Positions 51,813-61,878 are shown, counted from the stretch's first letter. The stretch: 64,000 nucleotides of DNA from Ruficoccus amylovorans (GCF_014230085.1 NZ_JACHVB010000034.1:1-64000); one strand, 5' to 3'. The notes: generated from the sequence alone by a model not told the origin. Numbers and translations are program-made.

Positions 51813-54656
51813 ATGTCCGAGATAGCCAAAGCCTACGAACCGCAGGAAGTCGAAGCCCGGTGGAGCGCCGCCTGGGAGCAAGCCAAGTGCTTCAAGGGGG
51901 TACTGCCTGAGGATCCCTCCGCCGTCGAGGCGCACTCCATCGTGATTCCGCCGCCCAACGTGACGGGCGTGCTGCACATGGGGCACATCCTCAACAACAC
52001 CATTCAGGACATCCTCACCCGCCGCGCCCGCCAGCAGGGCAAGGCCGCCGTCTGGGTCCCCGGCACCGACCACGCCGGGATCGCCACCCAGGCCCGCGTC
52101 GAGCGCGAACTGCGCAAGGAGGGCAAGACCCGCCACGACCTCGGACGGGAAAAGTTTCTGGAAAAAGCCTGCCAATGGCGCGACGAGCACGGCGGCATCA
52201 TTCTGGAGCAGTTGAAAAAGCTCGGGGCCTCCTGCGACTGGGACCGCACGGTGCACACGCTCGACGAGGGCTACAGCCGCGCCGTGCTCACAGCCTTTGT
52301 GGAGCTTTATAACAAGGGCATGATCTACCGCGGCCAGCGCATGGTCAACTGGTGCCCGGTCAGCCTGACCGCCCTTTCCGACGAGGAAGTCATCATGAAG
52401 CCCCAGCAGGGCTTCCTCTACAAGATGCGCTACGAGATCGCCGAGCGCCCCGGCGAGTTTGTCGAGATCTCCACCACCCGCCCTGAGACGATCATGGGCG
52501 ACACCGGCGTGGCCATCCACCCCGAAGACGAGCGTTACAAGCACCTCCACGGCCTGCACGCCATCCGCCCCTTTCCCCGCGCGGAAATTCCCTTTGTGCC
52601 GGACGCGCACGTGGACCGGGAGTTCGGGACCGGGGTGCTCAAGGTCACTCCGGCCCACGACCAGGCGGACTGGGAGATCGGCAAGCGCCACAACCTGCCG
52701 GCTATCGACGTGCTCACGCCGGACGGCAAGGTCAACTGCCCCGAGATGCCCGAGTTCCACGGAAAGGACCGCTTTGAGGTTCGCAAACTTGCCGCGAAGA
52801 AGCTGGAGGAAATGGGCCTGCTCATCGAGGCCGAGCGCTACGAGAACAACGTCGGCTTCTCCGAACGCGCTGATGTGCCGATCGAGCCGCGCCTGTCCGA
52901 CCAGTGGTGGCTCAAGTACCCGAAGGTCGAAGAGGCCAAGGAGGCCGTCCGCTCCGGGGCGATCAAGTTCTACCCGCAGCGTTGGGAAAAGGTTTACCTG
53001 CACTGGCTCGACAACATCCAGGACTGGTGCATCAGCCGTCAGCTCTGGTGGGGCCACCGCATCCCCGTCTGGTACAAGAAGGGCATCGACCGCTCGAAGT
53101 TGAGCGACGCGGACTTCGCCAACCCGGAGCTGGTCCATGTCTCCGTGGACGGCCCCGCCGACCCCGAAAACTGGGAACAGGAAGCCGACGTGCTCGACAC
53201 CTGGGCAAGTTCCTGGCTCTGGCCCTTCGGGACCTTTGGTTGGCCGGGTGCCCCGGATGCGCAGCCTGACCCGGATGCGGAAAAACCGCTTTGGCAGCGT
53301 GAGCTGGAGTTTTGGTATCCGACCGCCGCGCTGGCGACGGGGCCGGACATCATTTTCTTCTGGGTGGCGCGCATGATTATGGCGGGCCTGGAGTTCATGG
53401 GGGACATCCCGTTCAAGACCGTTTACTTCAACGGCATCATCCGCGACGGCAAGGGCCGCAAAATGTCCAAGTCGCTCGGCAACTCCCCTGATCCGCTGGA
53501 ACTGATCGCCCTCTACGGCGCGGACTCCATGCGTCTGGGGATGCTCATGATCGCCCCCAAGGGCCAGGACGTGCTCTTTGACTTCACCACCGACCCGAAA
53601 ACCGGCGCGGTCACCGAGTGCCCGCCGCTCCAGCAGGGTCGCAACTTCTGCAACAAGCTCTGGAATGCCTGCCGCTTCCGGCTGATGCAGCAGGTTGCTC
53701 CTGAGGGTGCTGAAGGGCAAGCCTCTACGGATGCGCAGCCTGCCCCGGCGAGCGGCGGCTCGCTGGAGGACATCGTCGCGCGGCTTGAACCGGAAAAGTT
53801 CGACGCCGACGACCACGCCATCCTCGGTTCGCTGGCCGAGACGCTCGACGCCTACGACAAGGATCTGTCGGCCTACGAGTTCAACGCGGTCACGCAGCAG
53901 ATTTACAAATTCTTCTGGTCGGACTTCTGTGACTGGTACCTGGAGGTTTCCAAGTCCAAGCTCCAGAACCCCGCGCTGAAGGACAACTGCCTTGCCATTC
54001 AAGACCTTTGCCTGCGGCAACTGCTGCTCATGCTCTACCCGCTGACGCCGTTCATCACCGAGCAGCTCTGGAACGACATGGGCTTTGCCGCCGCTACCGC
54101 AGACGGCCAGCCGGACTTCATCCAGCACTACGCCCCCGGCACCGGTACAGAACTGCGCGCCAAACTGCTTTCGGCCAATGTCACACTCAATCAGGGGGCG
54201 ATGGAGGAAGTCGAGGCCCTGCGAGACTTCGTGCAAAAGGCCCGCGCGCTCAAGGCCCAGTACAACCTTGCCGCCAAGCGTGACGTGACTTTCTTTGTGG
54301 TCGGCGACGCGGCCAACCGTGCCGTCGTCGAAAGCCACGGCGAAAAGCTCAAGCGCCTGATTGGTGCGCTCGGCATCGAGCCGCGTGACGACGTGCAGGA
54401 CGCCCCGGCGTCCGTTACGGCGTTGGGCACGCTCTACCTTGACCTCTCCGATATCGATGTGGAGGGCGAAAAGAAGCGTCTGGGCAAGGAGCTGGAAAAA
54501 CTCGTCGGTGCGATCCGCGGCGCGGAGGCCAAGCTCGGGAACGAGAAGTTCACCGGCAAGGCTCCGGCCGATGTCGTCGAAGGCGTGCGCCAGACCTTGG
54601 CCGAAAACAAGGCCAAGGCCGCCGAACTGGAACGCCTGCTCGCCTCATTCGGCTGA
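51813..54656 (+). CDS. valS: Valyl-tRNA synthetase
   Basis: A 947-aa class Ia synthetase that charges tRNA-Val. The HIGH-type motif is in PPPNVTGVLHMGHILNN (about residue 50), the editing CP1 domain holds TTRPETIMGDTGVAIHP, and the KMSKS loop is in GRKMSKSLGNSPDPLE (about 550). The anticodon-binding region follows (about 650-830), then a C-terminal coiled coil (about 885-945, KKRLGKELEKLVGAIRGAEAKL is in it). Length is near-normal for ValS (about 950). It is distinguished from IleRS by the PPPNVTG and HMGH forms. Possibly read from the gdx promoter as well. Confidence 0.97.
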   Translation: MSEIAKAYEPQEVEARWSAAWEQAKCFKGVLPEDPSAVEAHSIVIPPPNVTGVLHMGHILNNTIQDILTRRARQQGKAAVWVPGTDHAGIATQARVERELRKEGKTRHDLGREKFLEKACQWRDEHGGIILEQLKKLGASCDWDRTVHTLDEGYSRAVLTAFVELYNKGMIYRGQRMVNWCPVSLTALSDEEVIMKPQQGFLYKMRYEIAERPGEFVEISTTRPETIMGDTGVAIHPEDERYKHLHGLHAIRPFPRAEIPFVPDAHVDREFGTGVLKVTPAHDQADWEIGKRHNLPAIDVLTPDGKVNCPEMPEFHGKDRFEVRKLAAKKLEEMGLLIEAERYENNVGFSERADVPIEPRLSDQWWLKYPKVEEAKEAVRSGAIKFYPQRWEKVYLHWLDNIQDWCISRQLWWGHRIPVWYKKGIDRSKLSDADFANPELVHVSVDGPADPENWEQEADVLDTWASSWLWPFGTFGWPGAPDAQPDPDAEKPLWQRELEFWYPTAALATGPDIIFFWVARMIMAGLEFMGDIPFKTVYFNGIIRDGKGRKMSKSLGNSPDPLELIALYGADSMRLGMLMIAPKGQDVLFDFTTDPKTGAVTECPPLQQGRNFCNKLWNACRFRLMQQVAPEGAEGQASTDAQPAPASGGSLEDIVARLEPEKFDADDHAILGSLAETLDAYDKDLSAYEFNAVTQQIYKFFWSDFCDWYLEVSKSKLQNPALKDNCLAIQDLCLRQLLLMLYPLTPFITEQLWNDMGFAAATADGQPDFIQHYAPGTGTELRAKLLSANVTLNQGAMEEVEALRDFVQKARALKAQYNLAAKRDVTFFVVGDAANRAVVESHGEKLKRLIGALGIEPRDDVQDAPASVTALGTLYLDLSDIDVEGEKKRLGKELEKLVGAIRGAEAKLGNEKFTGKAPADVVEGVRQTLAENKAKAAELERLLASFG

Positions 54657-54799
54657 GCCTGCCACGCGCTGGCGATGAGTGCTGCTGGCGGTAAGCCCCG
54701 CAGCCGTAAACCTCATCCCTTCGCCGCCACCCGCCGTTACCGCAAGCCCGCTCGCTGACTTCAGCAGGCGATGAACAGCGCTGGACGCTCGTTTGTCGT

Positions 54800-54865
54800 C
54801 TCTCTGTGTCTTTGTGCCTCTGTGGTGAAAAATTGGATTAACCACAAAGTCACAGAGACACAAAG
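54800..54865. repeat. 'cacagag' repeat as an inverted pair
   Basis: The left half tctctgtgtctttgtgcctc (from 54800) and the right half aaccacaaagtcacagagac (from 54839) are reverse complements with a few changes, around an 8-nt attggatt spacer. Just after it, 54870-54895 repeats the 'ttcgcgtgccttcgcggg' sequence seen at the right arm of the 44.4-kb unit. No gene lies between valS and 54948. Confidence 0.6.
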
Positions 54866-54934
54866 GGGATGCCTCTTCGCGTGCCTTCGCGGGCAACTCC
54901 ATTCGCCTTTCGCGGGCGACCCCTCTCCCGGCTT

Positions 54935-54950
54935 AGAGCGAATATGCTCT
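54935..54950. repeat. Short dyad of the 'gagcgaatatgctc' type
   Basis: AGAGC (54935-54939) and GCTCT (54946-54950) are inverted around gaatat. It partly overlaps the last codon region of the DUF2017-like gene (stop at 54949) and matches the dyads at 29845 and 40518. Confidence 0.4.
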
Positions 54951-55404
54951 AGATCTCGGGGTCGGTTTCCTGAATGAGGACTTCCTGCAACCCGGCCAGA
55001 AAGATGTAACAGGCATAGACCTGCTGAAGTTCAGGGCTCATTTCGTCGAAATCGAGCTCGCCTTCTTCTAGCTGTTCGTCGGCGAAGGGCTTGAGAAAAA
55101 GCTGCTGGATTTTCAGGCGCACCGCGGAGCAGGCCCGCATGACGGCGAAGGCTTTGTCTTCGGAGAGAGTGATGGTCTGGTGGCCGGTGCTGGCGTTGTT
55201 CAGCATCTCGGCCAACTCGCCGCAATCGGCCCGGACGGATTCCAGCAACCCGTCGCGCCAGGCTTCGGTCAGTTCGGTGTCGGCGGGGTCCGGCCCCTCC
55301 ATACGGACGGAGAGTTGCGCGCCAACCTGGCGCGAGAAGCTGTCGATCAGTTCGCGGAAGGTGGCCAGAAAGACCGGGCTGAGCCTGAGATGGATGTCGG
55401 GCAT
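54949..55404 (-). CDS. DUF2017-like protein paired with clpS
   Basis: A 151-aa helical, acidic protein. LRLSPVFLATFRELIDSF opens it and SEDKAFAVMRACSAVRLKI is in the middle; a run of acidic residues (EQLEEGELDFDEM) precedes the last helices. Position directly after clpS (89 bp, same strand) and the all-helical profile fit DUF2017, whose genes accompany clpS in actinobacteria. Identification is by context and general pattern, not by a strong motif. The product may be an accessory of the ClpS/Clp protease N-degron pathway. Confidence 0.6.
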   Translation of the reverse strand: MPDIHLRLSPVFLATFRELIDSFSRQVGAQLSVRMEGPDPADTELTEAWRDGLLESVRADCGELAEMLNNASTGHQTITLSEDKAFAVMRACSAVRLKIQQLFLKPFADEQLEEGELDFDEMSPELQQVYACYIFLAGLQEVLIQETDPEI

Positions 55405-55493
55405 GTTGTCTGGTTAAACAATGAAGGCAGGGCCGCGCGAAATGCAAGGCCGGGCTGGACTCCCTGGGGGCAGCAGGGGGCGTACCCGGTGGG

Positions 55494-55790
55494 TTATTCG
55501 CCGGAATCGCGCTGGAGTTTGGCGCTGAGCTGCCACTCCTGAAGCTGATAAACGTAGGCCTCGGCCTGTTCTCGGGAGCCGGACCAGAGCACGGAGCGTC
55601 CCTCCTCGTGAACTTCGAGCATGTGCTTGCGGGCCTTGGCCAGGTCGTAGCCGAAGACACGCCGGAACACCATGACGACGTAGTCCATCAGGTTGACGGG
55701 GTCGTTCATGACCACGACCAGCCAGGGCAGATCGGCTTCGGTCTGCGTTTGGGTCTTGGGCGCGGCCAGCGGATGGGAAGTCTGAGCCAT
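55494..55790 (-). CDS. clpS: ATP-dependent Clp protease adaptor ClpS
   Basis: A 98-aa adaptor that delivers N-degron substrates to ClpA/ClpC. The start is ATG 55790; the open frame upstream to 56111 lies within the hybrid-kinase gene and is not real. The ClpS signature is plain: VVVMNDPVNLMDYVVMVF (the substrate-pocket Asn-Asp and Met), then HMLEVHEEGRSVLWSG with the binding His, and the last strand YVYQLQEWQLSAKL. The disordered N-terminus (about 20 residues) is typical. Confidence 0.95.
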   Translation of the reverse strand: MAQTSHPLAAPKTQTQTEADLPWLVVVMNDPVNLMDYVVMVFRRVFGYDLAKARKHMLEVHEEGRSVLWSGSREQAEAYVYQLQEWQLSAKLQRDSGE

Positions 55791-55864
55791 GAGAGTTGCG
55801 CGGGCACGGCACGTTTCCCGGCCCGGAGTAAAAAACTTACCCCGGTCCCCGATGTCCGCAAGTG

Positions 55865-58615
55865 CTAAACCTTGCGCTTGCCGATCTGCTTGCGCAGGAG
55901 GCTGGCGAAGGCCTCCAGTTCCTCTTCCAGAGCGGGCATGTACTGGGCGATATTCTCGGCCTCGGCATTGAGGGCGGCCAGTTCGAGGCTTTCGGCCAGA
56001 TGGCTGAGGCGCTCGGCGTGAAAGATGGACGCCCCGCCCTTGATGCTGTGGGCGCGGTGATTCAACTCGGAGAATTCCCCTCGTTCCCAGGCCTGGGAAA
56101 GTCTTTCCCAATCCGAACGGTAGTTCTCCAGAAAAATGTCGGCGGCGGAGAGCAGGTCGTCGCGGTCCTCGTGCGAGAGCTCCCCGAAGAGTCGCTCAAG
56201 GTCGTCGTCACGGGTGGGGACGTAGCCCGGTCCCGCGCAGTGGCGGCCCTTGCCCAGGTCGGAGGATATGGTGTCGAGGACCGAGTGCAGCTTGGCCGCA
56301 CGAAAAGGCTTGGCGATGTAGGCGTCCATCCCGGCTTCGAGACAGAGGGCCTCGTCGCTGGACATGGCGCGGGCGGTCATGGCCACGATGACGGTGCGTG
56401 TGCCGCGAATTTTCTCCATTTCACGGATCTGACGGGTCGCCTCGATGCCGTCCATTTCGGGCATCTGCACATCCATCAGAATCAGGTCGAAGCGCACGGC
56501 CATGGAAGCTTCCACCGCCAGGCGGCCATTTTCGACCACGGTGACTTCATGCCCCATTTTTTTCAGGCGGCGCTGAGTGACTTCCTGGTTAATCGGGTTG
56601 TCCTCGGCCAGCAACACGCGCAGCGGGGACATAGCGGCGGCCTTGCCGCCCGTGTGGGTATGTCCTTCAGCTGTGCGCGAGGGGTGCCGACGGCGTTCCG
56701 GTACCGCCACCTCGAAGAGTTCCAACACGACTTCGAGCAGGACCGACTGCTTGATCGGCTTGCTCAGGAAGCGCTGGATGCCCATTTCGCTGGCCTGGCG
56801 CGCCTCGTCCTGATTGAGCGAGGAGGAGAGCAGGATGAGCTTGGCGTCCTTTAAATGCTGGCGATTGACAATCAGGCTGGCCACCTCAAGTCCGCTTAGG
56901 TGGGGCATCTGCTGATCGAGCAGGACAAGCTGATAGGGCTCGCCGCCGGTAGTGGCCCGTTGCATCATTTCCAGCCCTTGCAGGCCACCCTCGGCTACCT
57001 CGGCTCGGAAGCCCCAGTGACGGCACAGTTCGGAAAGAATGGTGCGGTTTGTCTGGTGGTCGTCGATGATGAGCACGCGCAGGCCTTCAAGTTGCTTGAG
57101 GTGCTTGCGCGGCACGCTCTCGCGCCGCCGCAGCGCCTGGAAGGGAATCTCCACTGAGAAGGTCGAGCCTTGGTCAAGGCAGCTCTGCACGCTGATGGAA
57201 CCGCCCATCATCTCCGCCAATTGGCGGCAGATAGACAAGCCCAGCCCAGTACCCCCGTATTTGCGGGTGGTGGAGGAGTCGGCTTGGGTAAAACTGTCGA
57301 AAATAGCCGCCTGGCGCGAGTCGGGGATGCCGATGCCGGTGTCGGTGACGGAGAAGCGGATACGAGTTTGTCCATCTTTCTCGTTCACGGTGGCGGCCGA
57401 GACAACGATCTCGCCCTCATCAGTGAACTTGACTGCGTTGCTGATCAGGTTGCTGAGGATCTGGCGAAAGCGGGTGGGGTCGCCGCGTACGTGGCTGGGC
57501 AGGTCGGAGCCTGTGCGCAGGGCCAGTTCGATGCCTTTCTCACGGGTTTGCCCCGCGAACTGGTCCAGGCATTCCTCTATGGTGGTGAGGAGGTTGAAAT
57601 TGATCTCCTCCAGTTCGAGCTGGCCAGATTCGATCTTGGAGAAGTCCAGCAGGTCGTTGATGAGGGTGAGCAGGGTGTTGCTGCAATTGACGATGGTCTG
57701 GACGTATTTCTCCTGCTCGGCGGTCAGGTCCGAGTCGAGCGAAAGCTCCGCCATGCCGATGATACCGTTGATCGGAGTGCGGATTTCGTGGCTCATGTTG
57801 GCCAGGAAGTCACTTTTGGCGCGGCTGGCCTGCTCGGCGCGGGTCATGGCCTCGCGCAGCTTGCGCTCCTGCTCGACCGAGTCGGAGATGTTCCGGCTGA
57901 CGCAGACCACGCCGAGGCGCTTGTTATTGCTGTCGAAGACGGGCATCTTGGTCGATTGCAGCCACAGGCCGGGGCCATCCTTCAACTGGAAATAGCTCAC
58001 GTTCTTGATTACCGGCTGGAGGCTGGTCAGCACCTCGTGGTCCACCTCCTCGGAGGCGACGGCGGTCTTTTCGTTGACGAAGTCCGAGAGCCGGCGGCCA
58101 ATCTCGTAGCCGGGGTGGGGGGTGCGGATGAGCCGCTGAAAAGCGCGGTTGGCGATGATGAAGTGCCCCCGGATGTCCTGGAAATAGACGTAGTCGAGGG
58201 TGTGGTCCATCAGGATCTGGAGCAGGCGAAGTTCGCTCTGGCTGCCGAGGACGATCTGGTCGTTGATGACCGGGTTCTCCATCACGATAACCCAGAGCAG
58301 CTTATCATCGTCGGGGTCCTGCTCCACCATGACCTCGAAGATGAGCTTCTCCTCCTCGTCGGCGAGTTGCCACTTGCTGTGGGTGGCGCGTCCGGGGACG
58401 GTGTAGAGCAGGGCATCGGCAACGCTGTCATGGTCGCCGATACCTTCGAAGAGCTCCGTCACAGGCGGTCCTTGCTCAAGGGGCGTTTCGCAATCGAGCA
58501 GTCGCTGGAAATGTCGGTTGGTGTAGACAATATTGCCCGTACGATCGCACAACAAGAACGGCCAAGGCATAACCTTGGACAGACCGGCTAGTTTGCTATC
58601 GTCAAATAGGCCCAT
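55865..58615 (-). CDS. Hybrid sensor histidine kinase with two receivers and HPt
   Basis: A 916-aa soluble multi-step phosphorelay kinase. Order: N-terminal PAS (about 8-115, [18 protein letters not shown]), second PAS (about 130-255), HisKA with His in [17 protein letters not shown] (about 285), HATPase_c ([25 protein letters not shown]), receiver 1 (about 510-630, Asp in [13 protein letters not shown]), receiver 2 (about 655-775, Asp in [16 protein letters not shown]) and HPt (about 815-910, His in [14 protein letters not shown]). This is the BarA/RpfC/TodS-like layout without transmembrane segments. The receiver target is not in the neighbourhood. Confidence 0.93.
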   Translation of the reverse strand: MGLFDDSKLAGLSKVMPWPFLLCDRTGNIVYTNRHFQRLLDCETPLEQGPPVTELFEGIGDHDSVADALLYTVPGRATHSKWQLADEEEKLIFEVMVEQDPDDDKLLWVIVMENPVINDQIVLGSQSELRLLQILMDHTLDYVYFQDIRGHFIIANRAFQRLIRTPHPGYEIGRRLSDFVNEKTAVASEEVDHEVLTSLQPVIKNVSYFQLKDGPGLWLQSTKMPVFDSNNKRLGVVCVSRNISDSVEQERKLREAMTRAEQASRAKSDFLANMSHEIRTPINGIIGMAELSLDSDLTAEQEKYVQTIVNCSNTLLTLINDLLDFSKIESGQLELEEINFNLLTTIEECLDQFAGQTREKGIELALRTGSDLPSHVRGDPTRFRQILSNLISNAVKFTDEGEIVVSAATVNEKDGQTRIRFSVTDTGIGIPDSRQAAIFDSFTQADSSTTRKYGGTGLGLSICRQLAEMMGGSISVQSCLDQGSTFSVEIPFQALRRRESVPRKHLKQLEGLRVLIIDDHQTNRTILSELCRHWGFRAEVAEGGLQGLEMMQRATTGGEPYQLVLLDQQMPHLSGLEVASLIVNRQHLKDAKLILLSSSLNQDEARQASEMGIQRFLSKPIKQSVLLEVVLELFEVAVPERRRHPSRTAEGHTHTGGKAAAMSPLRVLLAEDNPINQEVTQRRLKKMGHEVTVVENGRLAVEASMAVRFDLILMDVQMPEMDGIEATRQIREMEKIRGTRTVIVAMTARAMSSDEALCLEAGMDAYIAKPFRAAKLHSVLDTISSDLGKGRHCAGPGYVPTRDDDLERLFGELSHEDRDDLLSAADIFLENYRSDWERLSQAWERGEFSELNHRAHSIKGGASIFHAERLSHLAESLELAALNAEAENIAQYMPALEEELEAFASLLRKQIGKRKV

Positions 58616-58750
58616 GCCTTGAGCTGTTTCTCTGGGATTTATACCCTACTTCTCGGCATTACTCAAGGTGCATTAAGCCTTTTTCTTGCCACTGGTGGGG
58701 AGGATTTTGCATCTAGTAAGCGGTTTTATCGTCTCAATCACGTGCATTAA

Positions 58751-58873
58751 ATGGACAATTCTCCTGAAGATCGACAGAAGGCTCCTCCAAAGCCTTGGCC
58801 TATGCGTTATATTGTGATAGCAATAGTGGTGTTTGTACTTTCCTTCAACCTCTATCTGCTACTGGCAAACTAG
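58751..58873 (+). CDS. Small single-span membrane protein (40 aa)
   Basis: ATG 58751 opens a 40-codon frame with a charged, proline-rich N-terminus (MDNSPEDRQKAPPKPWP) and one hydrophobic span of about 20 residues (YIVIAIVVFVLSFNLYLLLA). The composition is that of a small membrane protein. No Shine-Dalgarno site is visible. It lies between divergent hybrid kinase and flavoprotein genes and would run towards the latter (convergent). I recognise no family; the call rests on the membrane-like pattern. Confidence 0.45.
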   Translation: MDNSPEDRQKAPPKPWPMRYIVIAIVVFVLSFNLYLLLAN

Positions 58874-58908
58874 TTGACTGCCGGTGAACCGCTTAGGTTC
58901 AAAAAAAC

Positions 58909-60288
58909 TTACTGGCCCGGAAGGATGATCTTGTAATTGGCCACGATGACGCCGCTGGTGAGCGCGCCCATGATGCCGATACCCGCCTGGTCATTTCCGA
59001 TGACGAAGAGGCCTGGCAGAGGCGTTCCCCCGTCGAAGGACTTTACGCTGCCGCCGTAGATACCGCCGTTGAGATGGCTGGTGTAGTGCACCACGGTTTT
59101 CGGGGTGAGCGATTCGTGGTGCGCGGCGGGCTCATCCAGCAGTCCGGGGAAGCGGGCGGTCAGCTCGCCGAGCATTTTTTCCTCCAGGCGGTTTTTCTCG
59201 TGCTGGTAGGTCTCCGCGTCGAGCCCGAGCCAGTGGGTGCCGCTCTGGAAACACCCGATTTTCAGGTGATGGACGGATGGAGCTTCAGCAAAGGCGTAGT
59301 TGTCGGAGGCGGCCAGCGTGAGGTGGAAGTACTCCTGGCGGCCCTCCGGGGCGCGCCAGTGGAACTCCGGCTCCAGCGAGACCATGAGCAGGGTGCGGTC
59401 CACGCCCAACTGATCCAGCGGGCGGTTCATGGCCACCACGGTCTCGAAAACGGACAAATCCCCGCTGCGGCCCCAGGTTTCTCCGGCGAGGAGCCCGGTC
59501 TCGGCCAGCCCAGCCGAGGATAGGCAGGCTCCGGCCTCGATTTGGGTGCCGTCGGCTAACTCGACGCCCCGGAAGCGCCCGTCCTCGGAAAGGATACGGG
59601 CCACGCGACGGCGGAACTTCAGTTCGCCTCCGAGAGACTTGAAGCGGGCGATGAGCAGGTCGAGGACGTGCTTGATATCGGGGGGAGAGCCGCAGCCCTC
59701 CAGAAAGATCGAACGGAAGACAGTCCCGAAGGTGGCGGCGTCGATCTGTCCTTCGCGGTAGCCGCCGTAGATGTAGACCGGCATTTCGAGCAGGTCGATC
59801 AGGTGCGGGTCGTTGAAGTATTCGCCCAAAAGCTCGCGGCTGCCGGCGCGTTGAAGGGTGGGGGCGTCCTGGGGCTTTTTCAGGTCTTCACAAAAGCGGT
59901 CGAAGGCGCCGATCTCGGCGGGGAACTTGTCCCGAACGGAGCCGCGGAGGATTTCCAGATCGTTGCCGAAGAGCAGTTCCCCGGCCGGGGTCTGGAGCGC
60001 GGAGGGGTGCTTGGGCGGGGCGAGCCGAAAGTCCCGCGCGTCGATCCCGAGGTTGCGGCAGATCAGCCCAAAGCCCCAGCGGCGGTTTCGGGCGTTGAAA
60101 TTGGTGACGGTATGCAGGCCGCTGTTGTAGAGCTGCCCCTTGCCCCGGAAGTAGTAGGAGTTGAGCCCGCCCGGCAGGACGTGCGACTCCAGGATCAGCA
60201 CGCGCTTCTGGAACTGCGCCAGTCGGATACCGGCAGAGAGCCCGGCAAAACCGGCTCCGATGATAATCGTATCATATCGCTCAGCCAA
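58909..60288 (-). CDS. FAD-dependent oxidoreductase, phytoene desaturase/retinol saturase-like
   Basis: A 459-aa flavoprotein. The N-terminal FAD-binding motif is IIIGAGFAGLSAGIRLA (about 9-25), with the following glutamate and GGLNSYY. The C-terminal end GNDQAGIGIMGALTSGVIVA is the conserved FAD-binding tail of the CrtI/CrtISO/retinol saturase superfamily. Such enzymes add or remove double bonds in lipid-like substrates. It follows a ketosynthase and an ACP on the same strand (70 bp), so it may act on the product of a small polyketide or fatty-acid-type pathway. The substrate is inference. Confidence 0.82.
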   Translation of the reverse strand: MAERYDTIIIGAGFAGLSAGIRLAQFQKRVLILESHVLPGGLNSYYFRGKGQLYNSGLHTVTNFNARNRRWGFGLICRNLGIDARDFRLAPPKHPSALQTPAGELLFGNDLEILRGSVRDKFPAEIGAFDRFCEDLKKPQDAPTLQRAGSRELLGEYFNDPHLIDLLEMPVYIYGGYREGQIDAATFGTVFRSIFLEGCGSPPDIKHVLDLLIARFKSLGGELKFRRRVARILSEDGRFRGVELADGTQIEAGACLSSAGLAETGLLAGETWGRSGDLSVFETVVAMNRPLDQLGVDRTLLMVSLEPEFHWRAPEGRQEYFHLTLAASDNYAFAEAPSVHHLKIGCFQSGTHWLGLDAETYQHEKNRLEEKMLGELTARFPGLLDEPAAHHESLTPKTVVHYTSHLNGGIYGGSVKSFDGGTPLPGLFVIGNDQAGIGIMGALTSGVIVANYKIILPGQ

Positions 60289-60357
60289 GCGGACGCCTTC
60301 GGGATGAGGGGTGGTAAAAACCTGTCGTGGCCGGGCTGAGCCGGTGACGGGCGCGGC

Positions 60358-60615
60358 CTAGGCCTTGAGCGCGGCGAACTTCGGTTCGAGATAGTCGGCG
60401 CAGCTGTCGAGGGAGGCCAGCTTCGGGTAGTCCTCTTCGGGGACTTCGATGCCGTGCTGTTTGCGCAGTTCCATCACGATGTCGAGGAAGTCCATCGAAT
60501 CCAGGTCGAGCTGGTCGCGCAGGCGCACCTCGGGCTTGACGTCCGAGAGGTCTTCGTCGGGCGCGATTTCTGCGATAATATCCAGCACGATCTGCTTGAT
60601 TTCGTCTTTGGTCAT
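60358..60615 (-). CDS. Acyl carrier protein
   Basis: An 85-aa carrier with the phosphopantetheine attachment motif LDLDSMDFLDIVMEL (Ser in DSM), IVLDIIAEIAPDEDL in helix I and YPKLASLDSCADYL near the end. It carries acyl or polyketide intermediates. It is 16 bp downstream of the ketosynthase gene and 70 bp upstream of the flavoprotein gene, all on the minus strand. Since it differs from housekeeping AcpP (D-S-M instead of D-S-L), a specialised pathway carrier is likely. Confidence 0.93.
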   Translation of the reverse strand: MTKDEIKQIVLDIIAEIAPDEDLSDVKPEVRLRDQLDLDSMDFLDIVMELRKQHGIEVPEEDYPKLASLDSCADYLEPKFAALKA

Positions 60616-60630
60616 GTTCCTAAGGTCAAT

Positions 60631-61878
60631 TTACTGGGTGGCCGCGTCGTATCGTTTGATGATGAGGGCGGAGTTGATTCCGAGCATACCGAAAGAGTTG
60701 TTCAGGATGCTGTCAATCCTGCCCGCCTTTTTGGGCTCGTTGAGGACCAGCGTGGGAAATTCGCAGGACGGGTCAAGATTATCCACATTGATCGTCGGGT
60801 GGACGACACCGTCGTCGAAGGAGGGGAGGTTCCCGGCCAGTTCGAGCGCTCCGGCTGCGCCCATGGCGTGCCCGATAAAGCTTTTGGTGTTGTTGACCCA
60901 GGTGTTTTCGCAGCCGCCGAAGACCTCACGCACGGCGGTCATTTCCTGAATATCGCCCTGTTTGGTGGCGGTGGCGTGGGTGTTGACGATGGAAATATCT
61001 CCCGGCTCCATCCCGGCGCGTGCGAGCGCCTGGCGCATGCACTGGGCCTGCCGCTCGGGGTTGGGCAGGACGGCGTCGGTCGCGTCCGAGTTGATGCACC
61101 ACCCGGCGATCTCGCCGTAGATCGTCGCGCCGCGGGCGAGGGCATCCTCCAGTCGCTCAACGACATAGATGCAGCCGCCTTCGGAGACGACGATGCCGTT
61201 GCGGTCCTGGTCGAAGGGACGGGAAGCCTTGTTCGGGTCTTCGTGGACGGCGAGTGCGCCCTGATTTTTGAACCCGGCGAAAATGCCGAAAGTGTGAATG
61301 CTCTCGCTGATGCCGCCGGCCAGGGCGAGGTCGCACTCGCCGAGCATGAGCATCTGGGCGGCCTGGATGAGTCCGGCGTTACCGGCGGCGCAGGCCGCGC
61401 CGATGGTGTAGTGGGGGCCGGTGATGCCGAGGTTCATCGTCACCTCCCCGGCGGGGTTGTTGGCGACGGTGCGGGGGTTGTGGTGGTGCGTCCAGAACTT
61501 CGTGTCGTAGTTGAACTGCGAGATGTTGAAGATTTCGTTCTCGGTCTCGACATTGCCGTGCTCGGTGATCCCGAGGTACACGCCGATGCGGCTCTTGTCC
61601 AGACTGTCGAGGTCCAGGCCGCTGTCGGCCACGGCCTCGCGGGCGCAGTAGATGGCAATGCTTCCTGCACGGGTCCCGTTGCGCAGTTCCTTGCGCTTCT
61701 GGTACTTGAGCGGGTCGAAGTCGCAGACCCCTGCGTGGACCTGCCCCATGTGGCGGATCTCGATGTTCTGGAGGCGGGCCACGCCGTCCAGCAGGTTCTG
61801 GCGGTACTCGGACAGGGTATTGCCGTTGGGGGCGGTCAACCCCAGACCGGTGATAACAATACGGGTGCTCTGTTGCAT
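60631..61878 (-). CDS. Beta-ketoacyl-ACP synthase (FabF/KS type)
   Basis: A 415-aa thiolase-fold condensing enzyme. The catalytic Cys is in TIGAACAAGNAGL, and the two His are in VNTHATATKQGD and KSFIGHAMGAAGALE, so all three residues of an active KS are present. The N-terminus RIVITGLGLTAPNGNTL is typical. It heads a three-gene operon with an ACP and a flavoprotein. Several lines (MGQVHAGVCDFDPLKYQ) depart from housekeeping FabF, and this arrangement is of the specialised fatty-acid or polyketide type. Divergent from the secreted-protein gene at 62047. Confidence 0.92.
   Translation of the reverse strand: MQQSTRIVITGLGLTAPNGNTLSEYRQNLLDGVARLQNIEIRHMGQVHAGVCDFDPLKYQKRKELRNGTRAGSIAIYCAREAVADSGLDLDSLDKSRIGVYLGITEHGNVETENEIFNISQFNYDTKFWTHHHNPRTVANNPAGEVTMNLGITGPHYTIGAACAAGNAGLIQAAQMLMLGECDLALAGGISESIHTFGIFAGFKNQGALAVHEDPNKASRPFDQDRNGIVVSEGGCIYVVERLEDALARGATIYGEIAGWCINSDATDAVLPNPERQAQCMRQALARAGMEPGDISIVNTHATATKQGDIQEMTAVREVFGGCENTWVNNTKSFIGHAMGAAGALELAGNLPSFDDGVVHPTINVDNLDPSCEFPTLVLNEPKKAGRIDSILNNSFGMLGINSALIIKRYDAATQ

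Noticed and set aside
51414-54338. 974-aa minus-strand open frame opposite gdx and valS
   Set aside because: It is a by-product of GC-rich codon usage; the plus-strand frame is complete valyl-tRNA synthetase.
54800-54865. Possible CRISPR repeat-spacer
   Set aside because: It has only two copies, in inverted orientation, with no regular spacers, so it is a dispersed repeat remnant.
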